Assembly: GCF_029909975.1 (NCBI RefSeq)
Contig: NZ_CP094516.1
Span: 682,001 to 746,000, forward strand
Direction: 5' to 3'
Origin: Bradyrhizobium sp. ISRA430
Lineage (GTDB): Bacteria > Pseudomonadota > Alphaproteobacteria > Rhizobiales > Xanthobacteraceae
Length of the DNA stretch: 64,000 nucleotides
The position numbers were made by a program, and so were the translations under genes. Every line of letters starts with the position of its first letter. Position 1 is the stretch's first letter. Below are positions 45,323 to 54,104 of this stretch, piece after piece. The notes below the pieces were generated by a model. That model had not been told where the DNA came from. It saw nothing but the letters and a program-made list of their open reading frames with translations, and did no database searches.

Positions 45323-45907
45323 TCAGCTTTGCTCGCTCTTGTTTTTGGCGGCGCGATCCGATGCTGCGGTGTCGCCGCCGCCGACGCTCATCCGGTTGAG
45401 GGACAGTCGCATGCCTTGCGTCGGTGCCGGCGGACGCTTCGAACTCAGCGTGCGCGAATTGACGCCCATCCAGGAGATCTCCGACGACAGGCGGCCATAT
45501 TCGATCTTCGGGCAGCGGTTCATCACGACCTTGATGCCGGCGGCCTCGGCCTTCTCTGCGGCCGCATCGTCACGCGCCCCGAGCTGCATCCAGATCACCT
45601 TCGGCAACGGGTCGAGTGTCAGCGCTTCCTCGACCACGGGCATGATGTGGCTCGAGTTGCGGAAGATGTCGATCATGTCGATGGGGCGGCCGAGATCGCG
45701 CAGCGAGGCGACGAACGGCTTGCCGAGCAGCTCCTTGCCGACATGACCGGGATTGACCGGAATCATGTCGTAGCCGCGCTGTGCCAGATATTTGAACGCA
45801 AAGTAGCTCGGCCGCACGTTGACCGGCGAGGCGCCGACCATCGCGATCGACTTCACGCTGTTGAGGATGCCGCGGATGTAATTGTCGGGATAGGAGTCGT
45901 GGTTCAT
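45323..45907 (-). CDS. CoA-binding protein (YccU-like)
   Basis: 194 aa. The CoA_binding_2 Rossmann domain shows IAMVGASPVNVRPSYFAFKY, GYDMIPVNPGHVGKELLGKP, IDIFRNSSHIMPVVEEAL and KVIWMQLGARDD. The C-terminal 60 residues beyond the domain are basic and Ser-rich (LSSKRPPAPTQGMRLSLNRM). The start is placed at MNHDSYPDNYIRGIL. The family is often next to O-acetylhomoserine sulfhydrylase, as here, which suggests a link to sulfur amino acid metabolism; its reaction is unknown. Confidence 0.88.
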   Translation of the reverse strand: MNHDSYPDNYIRGILNSVKSIAMVGASPVNVRPSYFAFKYLAQRGYDMIPVNPGHVGKELLGKPFVASLRDLGRPIDMIDIFRNSSHIMPVVEEALTLDPLPKVIWMQLGARDDAAAEKAEAAGIKVVMNRCPKIEYGRLSSEISWMGVNSRTLSSKRPPAPTQGMRLSLNRMSVGGGDTAASDRAAKNKSEQS

Positions 45908-45922
45908 CTTTTCTTTTTCCTT

Positions 45923-46037
45923 GTCATTGCGAGGAGCGAAGCGACGAAACAATCCAGTCCGTGGTGGGATTTCTGGATTGCTTCGCGGAGCCTGTCATCG
46001 GCTCGCGCCTCGCGCGGACCTGTTGGCTCGCAATGAC
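45923..46037. repeat. interspersed palindromic repeat, family E
   Basis: Begins GTCATTGCGAGGAGCGAAGC with GACGAAACAATCCAG, and has CTGGATTGCTTCGC in the middle and GGCTCGCAATGAC at the end. This is a long imperfect inverted repeat of the GTCATTGCGAGGAGCGAAGC class known across alphaproteobacteria. Confidence 0.85.
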
Positions 46038-46041
46038 GATT

Positions 46042-46866
46042 TCACTCATCCTTCCATGTCGGCGCGCGCTTCTCGATGAAGGCGCCGATGCCTTCCTCGG
46101 CGTCGCGCGCCATCATGTTCTCGGTCATCACCTCTGCCGCATAGCGATAGGCTTCGGCAAGGCTCATCTCCGCCTGGCGATAGAACGCCTCTTTGCCGAG
46201 CTTGACGGTGTAGGCGGATTTCAGCGCGACCTGCTGCGCCAGCGCGATCGCGGCGTCGCGCTCGGTGCCGGCGGCGACCACGCGATTGACGAGGCCGATC
46301 TCGCGCGCGCGTGCGGCCGGGATCGGCTCGCCCGTTAGCAGCATCTCCATCGCCTGCTTGCGCGGCACGTTGCGTGACAGCGCCACCATCGGCGTCGAGC
46401 AGAACAGGCCGATATCGACGCCGGGCGTGGCGAAGCTTGCGGCCTCCGAGGCGACGGCGAGGTCGCAGCTTGCGACGAGCTGGCAGCCGGCTGCGGTGGC
46501 TATGCCCTGAACGGCAGCGACCACAGGCTTGGGCAGACGCACGATCGCCTGCATCATCGCGCTGCAAGCCGTCATGACCTGCGCAAAATAGGCCCGGCCG
46601 CGATCCGGATCGGTGCGGCGCGCGGTGAGTTCTTTCATATCGTGGCCGGCCGAAAAAGCGGGGCCGTTGGCCGCGATGACGGCCGCGCGGATGCGCTTGT
46701 CCTCCGCGATCGCGTTGAGGCTCGCATGTAGCTGTCCGATCATCGCCTCCGAGAGGCTATTGCGCGCGGCCGGTCGGTTCAGCGTGAGCACGGCAACGCT
46801 GTCGACGATCTCGCGCAGCAGGATCGGCGGCGGGGGAGAGGGGGCGCGGGCGGCTTGGACTGACAT
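46042..46866 (-). CDS. enoyl-CoA hydratase/isomerase family protein (ECHDC3-like)
   Basis: 274 aa crotonase-fold protein with VLTLNRPAARNSLSEAMIGQ, FSAGHDMKEL, IATAAGCQLVASCDLAVA and FATPGVDIGLFCSTPMVALS. The last block resembles the ECHDC3 subgroup rather than FadB-type hydratases. The glutamates used for hydration are not seen at the expected places (AAGCQL, PGVDIG), so the activity is uncertain. It is divergent from a hotdog thioesterase gene 86 bases away, and acyl-CoA metabolism is a sensible shared theme. Confidence 0.88.
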   Translation of the reverse strand: MSVQAARAPSPPPPILLREIVDSVAVLTLNRPAARNSLSEAMIGQLHASLNAIAEDKRIRAAVIAANGPAFSAGHDMKELTARRTDPDRGRAYFAQVMTACSAMMQAIVRLPKPVVAAVQGIATAAGCQLVASCDLAVASEAASFATPGVDIGLFCSTPMVALSRNVPRKQAMEMLLTGEPIPAARAREIGLVNRVVAAGTERDAAIALAQQVALKSAYTVKLGKEAFYRQAEMSLAEAYRYAAEVMTENMMARDAEEGIGAFIEKRAPTWKDE

Positions 46867-46952
46867 TGAAGCGATTCCGCTTGGATTATTGCAGTTGGAT
46901 GATGCAGATAACTTAATGTAACAGGCGGAGTGAAGCGAGGGTGGGGGACAGC

Positions 46953-47381
46953 ATGGCGTTAGCGAAAATGAGCGTGGCGGACCTCGAACAGTTCCTCCGC
47001 GACGAGTTTCCCCAGGCGTTCAGCGGTGACGACATCACGATCGAGAGCGCGGACGGCCAGACCTGCCTATTGCGCCAGCGCTACAGCGAAAGGATGCTGC
47101 GGCCGGGTGGAACCGTGTCCGGCCCGACGCTGATGGCGCTCGCCGATTTCGCCATGTACGTGGTCCTGCTGTCGGCTATCGGGCCCGTCGGGCTAGCCGT
47201 CACCACCAACCTCAACATCAACTTCCTGCGCAAGGGCCAGCCGGGGCAGGATGTGCTCGCCGAGGCCCGGCTGCTCAAGCTCGGCAAGCGCTTGGCCGTC
47301 GGCGAGGTGAATCTCCTGTCCGGGACCTCGGCCGATCCGATCGCGCACGTCACGTCGACCTATTCCATTCCAAATGTTTGA
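46953..47381 (+). CDS. PaaI-type hotdog-fold thioesterase
   Basis: 142 aa hotdog domain. Typical residues are RPGGTVSGPTLMALADFAMY with the conserved Asp, followed by VTTNLNINFLRKGQPGQDVL and ARLLKLGKRLAVGEVNLLSG. It is predicted to hydrolyse acyl-CoA thioesters. The ATG at 46953 is used because GGGGGA lies about 5 bases upstream; a GTG at 46941 is in frame. It is divergent from the crotonase-like gene. Confidence 0.87.
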   Translation: MALAKMSVADLEQFLRDEFPQAFSGDDITIESADGQTCLLRQRYSERMLRPGGTVSGPTLMALADFAMYVVLLSAIGPVGLAVTTNLNINFLRKGQPGQDVLAEARLLKLGKRLAVGEVNLLSGTSADPIAHVTSTYSIPNV

Positions 47382-47453
47382 GCTTTTCGATGGTATTATA
47401 GAACCATATTTTTAAGTTATTGATTTTACTGATGTAATTTCCGACAGAGGGCA

Positions 47454-47482
47454 TTGACCGTTGCGCGTCGGTTCTCTAGAAA
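47454..47482 (+). promoter_or_regulatory. predicted promoter of the rplM-rpsI operon
   Basis: TTGACC (47454-47459), a 17-base spacer and TAGAAA (47477-47482), preceded by an AT-rich stretch (47385-47445) that could act as an UP element. The rplM start is about 57 bases downstream. Confidence 0.5.
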
Positions 47483-47538
47483 GCCGCGCAGTCTGGCGCT
47501 GTGTTCGCGCCGATGTCTCCTTCCACGGAAATTCTGAC

Positions 47539-48003
47539 ATGAAAACCTTTTCGGCAAAGCCGGCCGAGGTGACGAAGAAGTGGGTGCTGATCGACGCCAA
47601 GGGTCTGGTCGTCGGCCGTCTCGCCACCATCGTCGCCATGCGGCTCCGCGGCAAGCACCTCCCGACCTACACCCCGCACGTTGATTGCGGCGACAACGTC
47701 ATCATCATCAACGCCCAGCATGCGGTGCTCACCGGCCGCAAGCGCGAGCAGAAGACCTACTACAAGCACACCGGCTATGTCGGTCACGTCAAGGAGCGCA
47801 CCGCGCGCCAGATCCTCGAGGGCCGTCATCCCGAGCGCGTGCTCGAGAAGGCCGTCGAGCGCATGATCCCGCGTGGTCCGCTCGGCCGTGTCCAGATGAG
47901 CAACCTCCGCGTCTACGGCGGGGCCGATCATCCGCATGAGGCGCAGCAGCCGGAGAAGCTCGACATCGCCAAGTTGAACCGCAAGAACACGAGGGCCGCA
48001 TAA
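47539..48003 (+). CDS. rplM: 50S ribosomal protein L13
   Basis: 154 aa, full length. Signature segments are [49 protein letters not shown] and [20 protein letters not shown]. The start is ATG 47539, matching the family N-terminus [11 protein letters not shown]; the frame extends further upstream without homology. It is followed by rpsI after one base. Confidence 0.97.
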   Translation: MKTFSAKPAEVTKKWVLIDAKGLVVGRLATIVAMRLRGKHLPTYTPHVDCGDNVIIINAQHAVLTGRKREQKTYYKHTGYVGHVKERTARQILEGRHPERVLEKAVERMIPRGPLGRVQMSNLRVYGGADHPHEAQQPEKLDIAKLNRKNTRAA

Positions 48004-48004
48004 C

Positions 48005-48481
48005 ATGGCCGAATCCATCCAGTCGCTCGACCAGCTCTCGCAGCTCAAGACGGCCGCGCCCGAGGCGCCCAAGCACGAGAAGAAGGTCGACAAGCTCAAT
48101 CGCGCCTATGCCACCGGCAAGCGCAAGGACGCGGTCGCCCGCGTCTGGATCAAGCCGGGTGCCGGCAAGGTCATGGTCAACTCGCGCGAGGTCGAAATCT
48201 ATTTCGCCCGTCCCGTGCTGCGCATGATGATCCAGCAGCCGTTCGTCGCGGCCCAGCGCGCCGGCCAGTACGACGTGATCTGCACCGTCGCCGGCGGCGG
48301 TCTGTCCGGCCAGGCCGGCGCCGTTCGTCACGGCATCTCCAAGGCGCTCACCTATTTCGAGCCGGAGCTGCGTACGGTGCTCAAGAAGGGCGGCTTCCTC
48401 ACCCGCGACTCCCGCGTGGTCGAGCGCAAGAAGTACGGCAAGGCGAAGGCGCGCCGGTCGTTCCAGTTCTCCAAGCGTTAA
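48005..48481 (+). CDS. rpsI: 30S ribosomal protein S9
   Basis: 158 aa. The core shows [40 protein letters not shown] and the basic C-terminus [17 protein letters not shown] that reaches into the ribosomal P site. An N-terminal extension of about 35 residues ([20 protein letters not shown]) is typical of alphaproteobacteria. A strong terminator follows. Confidence 0.97.
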   Translation: MAESIQSLDQLSQLKTAAPEAPKHEKKVDKLNRAYATGKRKDAVARVWIKPGAGKVMVNSREVEIYFARPVLRMMIQQPFVAAQRAGQYDVICTVAGGGLSGQAGAVRHGISKALTYFEPELRTVLKKGGFLTRDSRVVERKKYGKAKARRSFQFSKR

Positions 48482-48525
48482 TCGCTTCGGTAATATTCGC
48501 CGCGAAAGCGGTTTCAATGAGATGC

Positions 48526-48556
48526 AAAAGGGCGCTGGTTTCAGCGCCCTTTTTGT
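48526..48556 (+). terminator. Rho-independent terminator of rplM-rpsI
   Basis: AAAAGGGCGCTG (48526-48537), loop GTTT, CAGCGCCCTTTT (48542-48553), with the T run continuing. Confidence 0.92.
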
Positions 48557-48710
48557 TGTTCGTTTGTATGCAAATTCATGGATTCTTTCGTGAAAACTTG
48601 CCCCCGCATGAAAACCTGAATGGAACCCGCGGGACATAGCGTCGCATCTGGAAGGGCGCGCAAGTCGGCTGAGCCGATCGCGTAACTGCTATGTTTTAAA
48701 GGGGGCCGAC

Positions 48711-49931
48711 ATGATGTCGCTCGATAGCATCACGCTCTATTTGGTCGCCACGATGGTTGCCGCACTGCTCGGCGCCATGATGGTGTTTTTCGGCAAGCAG
48801 GAGAACAGCCCCGCGCTGAAATGGTGGGGCATGTCATATCTGCTCGGCGCGGCCTCGGTGGCGCTGTGGACGGCGGCCGGCGACAGGCTCGGTCCGCAAG
48901 TGTATCTAGCGCTGAACGCGGCCGGCTTCGTCGCCTGCGGCATGGTGTGGAACGCCGCGCGCGTTTTCCACGGCCGCAAGCCGAACTGGCCGGGCCTCGT
49001 GATCGGTGCACTCGCGTGGGTCGCGGCGGTGACGCTGCTCGATCCCGCCGCATCCACGCTGCGCATGGTCATCGGCGCCGGCATCGTCTCAGTCTATGCG
49101 GCGCTGACTGCGAGCGAGCTCTGGGTCGAGCGGCGCAAGAGCCTGCAGCGGCGCTGGCCGGCCGTTGTGGTGCCGGTGATGCACGGCTGCGTGCTGATGC
49201 TGCCGATCCTGATCGGTGGCTTCTTGCGGCCAAACGATGCAAGCTTCTCGGCCAGCATCTGGGTCACCATGTTCGCGGTCGAGCTCGTGCTCTATGCCGT
49301 CGGCACCGTGTTCGTGATCTTCATGCTGGTGTCGGAGCGTACGGTCACGGCGCACAGGACCGCGGCTTCCACCGATCCCCTGACCGGCATGCTCAACCGC
49401 CGCGGCTTCTCGGAGGCCTGCTCGCGGGTGATCGAGCGCGAGGCCAAGGGTGGACGGCCGGTAACCGTGATGATCTTTGACATCGATCACTTCAAGTCGA
49501 TCAACGACCGCTTCGGCCATCCCGCCGGCGACGAGATGCTGAAACTGTTCTCAACCGTCGTCGTCAGCAATCTGCGCATCTCGGACCTCTCGGGCCGCAT
49601 CGGCGGCGAGGAGTTCGCGGCGCTTCTGCCGTGCTCGCTGGAAGAGGGCGTGCTGGTCGCCGAGCGCGTGCGCGAGGCATTCGAGACCTCCGGCGTCGTG
49701 GTCGAGGAGGGGCCGGTCGACACCACCGTCAGCATCGGTGTGGCGGGTGGTCCGGCCGGCACCGAGCTCGAGGTGCTGCTGGCGGCCGCAGACACTGCGC
49801 TCTACCAGGCCAAGCGTGGCGGCCGTAACCGCGTCGAGGCAGCGGAAGAGCTGCCGCTGTCGCTGGAGAACTGGCGCCGCCAGAGCGCAGCGCGGGTCGG
49901 CGTGCCGCGGACGCAAACGGCCACGGTCTGA
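48711..49931 (+). CDS. membrane-anchored diguanylate cyclase (GGDEF)
   Basis: Makes cyclic di-GMP from two GTP. The 406 aa have about six hydrophobic segments in the first 220 residues, with no recognised sensor family, followed by a GGDEF domain (about 235-385): STDPLTGMLNRRGF, MIFDIDHFKSINDRFGHPAG and the active-site GGEEF at residues 298-302. The inhibitory I-site RISD (289-292) lies five residues upstream of GGEEF, so product feedback is likely. It is a single gene. Confidence 0.93.
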   Translation: MMSLDSITLYLVATMVAALLGAMMVFFGKQENSPALKWWGMSYLLGAASVALWTAAGDRLGPQVYLALNAAGFVACGMVWNAARVFHGRKPNWPGLVIGALAWVAAVTLLDPAASTLRMVIGAGIVSVYAALTASELWVERRKSLQRRWPAVVVPVMHGCVLMLPILIGGFLRPNDASFSASIWVTMFAVELVLYAVGTVFVIFMLVSERTVTAHRTAASTDPLTGMLNRRGFSEACSRVIEREAKGGRPVTVMIFDIDHFKSINDRFGHPAGDEMLKLFSTVVVSNLRISDLSGRIGGEEFAALLPCSLEEGVLVAERVREAFETSGVVVEEGPVDTTVSIGVAGGPAGTELEVLLAAADTALYQAKRGGRNRVEAAEELPLSLENWRRQSAARVGVPRTQTATV

Positions 49932-49989
49932 GGTGCAGGAGGGCTTGCGGTAATCCTCTGTTTACCATTCGATCCCTACCATTCACACT

Positions 49990-50226
49990 ATGGAATCGAT
50001 CCGTCGACAGAATCCGCAAACTGCCCTGATGTCGCTCGAAGCTGCTGCGGCCTCGGCTCGCGGCGGCTTTGCCTGTCTGTTCTCCACCGCCGACGAGTAC
50101 GAGACCGCTGTCATCAGCGAGCGCCGTGCGCAGGGGCGCTATACGCAGAGCCGCAGCTACTGGCCGTTCGGGCTGTTTGCCGGTTGCGCGCTCATCGTGG
50201 CCGGCACCGTGTTGCTGTACGTCTGA
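49990..50226 (+). CDS. small single-span membrane protein (78 aa)
   Basis: A soluble N-terminal part (ESIRRQNPQTALMSLEAAAA, SARGGFACLFSTADEYETAV) is followed by one C-terminal membrane segment (YWPFGLFAGCALIVAGTVLL). I do not recognise the family. A terminator follows 22 bases after the stop, which supports a real transcription unit. The upstream gap of 58 bases leaves co-transcription with the diguanylate cyclase possible. Confidence 0.65.
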   Translation: MESIRRQNPQTALMSLEAAAASARGGFACLFSTADEYETAVISERRAQGRYTQSRSYWPFGLFAGCALIVAGTVLLYV

Positions 50227-50249
50227 GAGCGCTGCATTTTCCTGTCAGT

Positions 50250-50275
50250 AGGGCGCCGTTTCGGCGCCTTTTTCT
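50250..50275 (+). terminator. Rho-independent terminator
   Basis: GGCGCCG (50252-50258), loop TTT, CGGCGCC (50262-50268), then TTTTT. It follows the small membrane protein gene. Confidence 0.85.
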
Positions 50276-50326
50276 TTTTCCCCGGCTGCGGTAGACACGC
50301 CCATCAAGCAAGAAGGGTGGAAACCG

Positions 50327-50623
50327 ATGATTACCGAAATCGCACAAATCGACGTCAAGCCGGGCAGCGAGAAGGATTTCGAGGCCGCTGTCGCCAAGGC
50401 CAAGGCCGCGTTCGGCCGCGCCAAGGGCTTTCACGGCTTCGAGCTGCACAAGTCGATCGAGAACCCGCAGCGGTACCGGCTGATGGTGAAGTGGGCGACG
50501 TTGGAAAATCACACCGTTGATTTCCGCAACTCGGAGAATTTCACCGAATGGCGCGGCTTGGTCGGCCAGTACTTCGCTGCGCCGCCGGAGGTTGAGCATA
50601 CCGAGACCGTGCTGACGACCTGA
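50327..50623 (+). CDS. antibiotic biosynthesis monooxygenase (ABM) domain protein
   Basis: 98 aa dimeric ferredoxin-like barrel with ITEIAQIDVKPGSEKDFEAA, GFHGFELHKSIENPQRYRLM and WATLENHTVDFRNSENFTEW. Family members are cofactor-free oxygenases or heme-degrading enzymes; many remain uncharacterised. GAAGGGTGGAAACCG precedes the ATG. It is convergent with the AI-2E-family gene 6 bases away. Confidence 0.87.
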   Translation: MITEIAQIDVKPGSEKDFEAAVAKAKAAFGRAKGFHGFELHKSIENPQRYRLMVKWATLENHTVDFRNSENFTEWRGLVGQYFAAPPEVEHTETVLTT

Positions 50624-50629
50624 GCGGAT

Positions 50630-51772
50630 TCACGCCGCTTCGACTTGGGCGGGCGCCGTGGTCTCATAGGTCTTGAAGTGATCGATCATGACCTTGGCGA
50701 TGGCGACCAGCGGCAGCGCCAGCGCGAGGCCCCAGATTCCGAAGACCACCCCGAGCAGGATCTGGAACGCGAACAGCGTCGCCGGTGGAATGTCCAGCGC
50801 CTGGCGCTGGAGGATAGGCGTCAGCACATAGCTCTCCATCGCGTGTACGCCGAGGAACAGGAGCAGCGCGGATAGCGCTGGGATCCAGCCCGAGGCAAGG
50901 CTCGCCAGCACGACGACGAGGCCGGCGATGATGGCGCCCACCGTCGGGATGAAGGCGAGCAGGCCGGCCTGAATGCCGAGAATGAACGAGCCGGGGATGC
51001 CGATGATGGCGAGCCCGATCCAGGTCACGACCCCGACCGCGATCATGACGATGATCTGCGCGATCAGCCAGCGCTCCAGCGTCTCGCTGATGCGATCGAT
51101 GATGAGAGTCGCCCGGATGCGGTGCCTCGCCGGCGCGAGGAACAAGAGGCCCTCGCGGTAGAGGCTTGGCTGGGCGGCGAAAGCCAGCCCCAGGAACAGC
51201 ACGATGAAGATGTTGCCGACGGCGCTGATCGTGCCGAGCAGCAGCTTGAAGGTCTGGCTCACGATCGCCCCGCCGCTGGAGGCGAGGGCGCCCGCGCCCG
51301 GCAGCGGGCCGTGCGGAACCGGGCTTGGGGCGGGCACCGTCTCCGAGGCTGCGTTGGTGGAGGCGGGCGTCGCATTGCCGATGTCGAAGAAACTGGTGTC
51401 GATGCCGTGGCTCTCGAGGAAGGACCTGACGTGCGTGATCTGCGACTTGATGGTGTTGCTGAGCGCCGATGCCTGTTCGGCGATGGTCGCGCCGCCGAGA
51501 TAGGCGACGCCCGCGAGCAACACGGCAAGCGCCATGCAGACGATCGCGAGCCGGACCGGATGTGGCCAACGAAAACGGCGGCCAAGCGCATTGGTCAGTG
51601 CGTTGAGGCCGAGGCCTAGCAGCATGCCGGTGAAGATCAGGAGCAGCGTAGCGGCAAAATACCAGGTGAAGATGAGCAGCGCGGTGAACAGCACGACGCC
51701 CATGCCGCCGACCGTGATCGCCCAGGCCAGCTCGCTGCGCGTCCGGGATCGTTCGTCTGCTGGGATGCTCAC
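50630..51772 (-). CDS. AI-2E family transporter (PerM/UPF0118)
   Basis: 380-aa inner-membrane protein with about eight hydrophobic segments, including MGVVLFTALLIFTWYFAATL. The C-terminal family block is GIPGSFILGIQAGLLAFIPT, VGAIIAGLVVVLASL and ILQRQALDIPPATLFAFQIL. The middle periplasmic part holds a low-complexity stretch rich in Pro and Ala (TVPAPSPVPHGPLPGAGALA). Transport of autoinducer-2 is shown only for a few members; others act in ion or osmotic homeostasis. The GTG start at 51772 has GAGGA 7 bases upstream. Confidence 0.88.
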   Translation of the reverse strand: MSIPADERSRTRSELAWAITVGGMGVVLFTALLIFTWYFAATLLLIFTGMLLGLGLNALTNALGRRFRWPHPVRLAIVCMALAVLLAGVAYLGGATIAEQASALSNTIKSQITHVRSFLESHGIDTSFFDIGNATPASTNAASETVPAPSPVPHGPLPGAGALASSGGAIVSQTFKLLLGTISAVGNIFIVLFLGLAFAAQPSLYREGLLFLAPARHRIRATLIIDRISETLERWLIAQIIVMIAVGVVTWIGLAIIGIPGSFILGIQAGLLAFIPTVGAIIAGLVVVLASLASGWIPALSALLLFLGVHAMESYVLTPILQRQALDIPPATLFAFQILLGVVFGIWGLALALPLVAIAKVMIDHFKTYETTAPAQVEAA

Positions 51773-52058
51773 ATCGTTTCCTCTTCGAAGGCAGCGCGCA
51801 CGGCACTCTTTCGCGAAATCGGCCCTCGGATCAAGCCGGGGCTGCGGGCCGGTTTGATAGTGACGGCGGCGACCGACCCGGGGGTGCGAACCGCGCGGCG
51901 ACAGGCTGCCGCCATCGCGGACGGGCGACCTCAATTGCCGTCAGGCGGGACATTTAAGCGAAAATAGCATTGCCGTCCCGCAGTCTCCTCGGTTGAATTT
52001 GTTCCATCCGACGGGCATGTTTGGAGAATCTTCTTCGGCGGGGAGGTCGGAACGGGAG

Positions 52059-52832
52059 ATGAGAAAGCCGGTCGTCGGCGTGATCGGGAATTCCCATCGC
52101 GTCGAAAATCGATTTCAGGTCCAGATGGTCGGTGAGCGCAATTTACGCGCGATTGCCGAAGTCTCCGGCGGCTTGCCGCTGATGTTCGCGGGCTCACCCG
52201 ACATTACCGACATCGCTGCGCTGCTCGATACCGTCGACGGTGTCATCCTCACCGGCGCCCGGGCCAACGTCCACCCGACGCGCTTCAACGTCGATCCCTG
52301 CGAGAAGCACGAGCCTTACGACATCCATCGCGACGAGGTGGCGCTGGCGCTCTCGGTGGCCTGTGTCTCGCGCGGCATCCCGCTGTTCGGCATTTGCCGC
52401 GGCCTGCAGGAGATGAACGTGGCGTTCGGCGGCTCGCTGCACCCCGAGATCCGCGAGCTGCCCGGCCGGATGAACCACCGCATGCCGCGGCTGGAGAACG
52501 GCGAGATCCATCCCGATCCGACCGTGGTATTCGCCGACCGCCATGACGTCGCCCTCACGCCGGGCGGAGCTTTCGCCAAAATCCTCGGCTGCGAGACAAT
52601 CCGCGTTAATTCGCTGCACGGCCAGGGCATCCTGGAGCCGGGCAAGCGCGTGCTGATCGAAGGCGTCGCCGAAGACGGCACCATCGAGGCAATCCGCATC
52701 GCGGAGGCGCCGAGCTTTGCGCTCGGCGTGCAATGGCACGCCGAGTACGACCCGCAGCGCAATCCGATCAACCGGAAGATATTTGAAGCGTTCGGCGAGG
52801 CCTTGGTCGAAAGGCAGCGCGCGACGGCGTAG
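52059..52832 (+). CDS. gamma-glutamyl-gamma-aminobutyrate hydrolase family protein (peptidase C26)
   Basis: 257 aa class I glutamine amidotransferase-like hydrolase of the PuuD group. The nucleophile Cys is in LFGICRGLQEMNVAFGG and the His and Glu lie in LGVQWHAEYDP. A substrate loop with LTGARANVHPTRF is present. PuuD members split gamma-glutamyl amides in polyamine breakdown, but no other puu gene is nearby. The start at ATG 52059 gives the family N-terminus RKPVVGVIGN; ATG 52017 or 51993 would add residues without homology. Confidence 0.88.
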   Translation: MRKPVVGVIGNSHRVENRFQVQMVGERNLRAIAEVSGGLPLMFAGSPDITDIAALLDTVDGVILTGARANVHPTRFNVDPCEKHEPYDIHRDEVALALSVACVSRGIPLFGICRGLQEMNVAFGGSLHPEIRELPGRMNHRMPRLENGEIHPDPTVVFADRHDVALTPGGAFAKILGCETIRVNSLHGQGILEPGKRVLIEGVAEDGTIEAIRIAEAPSFALGVQWHAEYDPQRNPINRKIFEAFGEALVERQRATA

Positions 52833-53006
52833 TGCACCCGCGCGGCCCGTTGTTGCGCCGTTTCCATGATTGCGTGAATCGACCGCAAGCGGCGATACGG
52901 CAAGGATTGCAGGCGCTTCGGAGTAATCCTTTGGCGGTATTGCATCGTCTGGCACAAACACCACCTGAATGAGTTGTAGAGGCACAATCGCTCCGGGAGT
53001 GAGAGC

Positions 53007-54104
53007 GTGGCCAGCCGTAGGGTAAATCAGGATCTCCCCGTCATTGCGCGCTTCGAGGTGCGTCACCGTAATTACCTCGCGCCGGACGGCTCAATCCAGC
53101 GGCCGCTTCCTGCCTTCGCCTCTAACGCCAAGCTGCTGATTGAGCTTTACCGGTCGATGGTGCTGCTGCGCCTGTTTGACCGCAAGGCTGTTGCGTTGCA
53201 GCGCACGGGCCGGCTTGGGACTTATGCCGTTTCGCTCGGCCAGGAGGCTGTATCGGTCGGGATCGCCAGTGCGATGCGGGAAGAGGATGTGCTGTTGCCG
53301 TCGTATCGCGACAACGGGGCTCTGCTCTGGCGCGGCGTCAGGCTGGAGGAGATCCTCCTGTTCTGGGGCGGCGACGAACGCGGTAACCGGTTTTCAGGAC
53401 CGGTCCACGATTTCCCGTTCTGTGTTCCGGTCGGATCCCAGGCGCCGCATGCCGCCGGTGTCGCCTACGCCCTCAAGCTGCGCAAGCAACCGCGCGTCGC
53501 CGTATGCCTGTTCGGCGATGGAGCCACCTCGAAAGGCGACGTCTACGAGGCGATGAATTTTGCCGGCGTGCACAAATTGCCGCTCGTATTTGTGGTCGCC
53601 AACAATCAATGGGCCATATCGGTACCATTGCGACAGCAGACCGCGTGCGAAACGCTGGCCCAGAAGGCGATCGCCGCAGGTTTTGTCGGTGAGCAGGTCG
53701 ATGGGAGTGACGTGGTGGCGATGCGCGCCGCTAGTGAGGAAGCCATTGTCGCCGCCCGCGACGGCAACGGACCTCGGTTCATCGAGGCGGTCGCGTACCG
53801 GCTCGGCGACCACACGACATCCGACGACGCGGCGCGCTATCGTCCGGCCGAGGAGGTCCAGGCGCATTGGAAGCAAGAGCCGATTGCGCGGCTGAGGGCT
53901 TATCTGGTCGCTCAGAAAATGTGGGGCAAGGCGGACGAGGAGCAACTCGCCACCGAATGCCATGCGCGGGTCGAGGCGGCGGCCGAACGCTATCTGGCGA
54001 CAGTGCCGCGCCGTCCCGAAACCATGTTCGATCACCTGTATGCTGATCTGCCTGAGGTCTATGCCGCGCAGCGCCGCGAACTTGCGGGAGAGCACGATGC
54101 CTGA
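53007..54104 (+). CDS. thiamine-dependent 2-oxoacid dehydrogenase E1 component, alpha subunit
   Basis: 365 aa. The ThDP-binding motif is VCLFGDGATSKGDVYEAMNF followed by VFVVANNQWAIS; the phosphorylation-loop region is YRLGDHTTSDDAARY. The N-terminal RTGRLGTYAVSLGQEAVSVG is typical of the pyruvate/branched-chain E1alpha of the Bacillus PdhA or BkdA type. Which 2-oxoacid is used cannot be told. GTG start with GGGAG upstream. It overlaps the E1beta start by eight bases. An E2 gene follows but no E3. Confidence 0.92.
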   Translation: MASRRVNQDLPVIARFEVRHRNYLAPDGSIQRPLPAFASNAKLLIELYRSMVLLRLFDRKAVALQRTGRLGTYAVSLGQEAVSVGIASAMREEDVLLPSYRDNGALLWRGVRLEEILLFWGGDERGNRFSGPVHDFPFCVPVGSQAPHAAGVAYALKLRKQPRVAVCLFGDGATSKGDVYEAMNFAGVHKLPLVFVVANNQWAISVPLRQQTACETLAQKAIAAGFVGEQVDGSDVVAMRAASEEAIVAARDGNGPRFIEAVAYRLGDHTTSDDAARYRPAEEVQAHWKQEPIARLRAYLVAQKMWGKADEEQLATECHARVEAAAERYLATVPRRPETMFDHLYADLPEVYAAQRRELAGEHDA

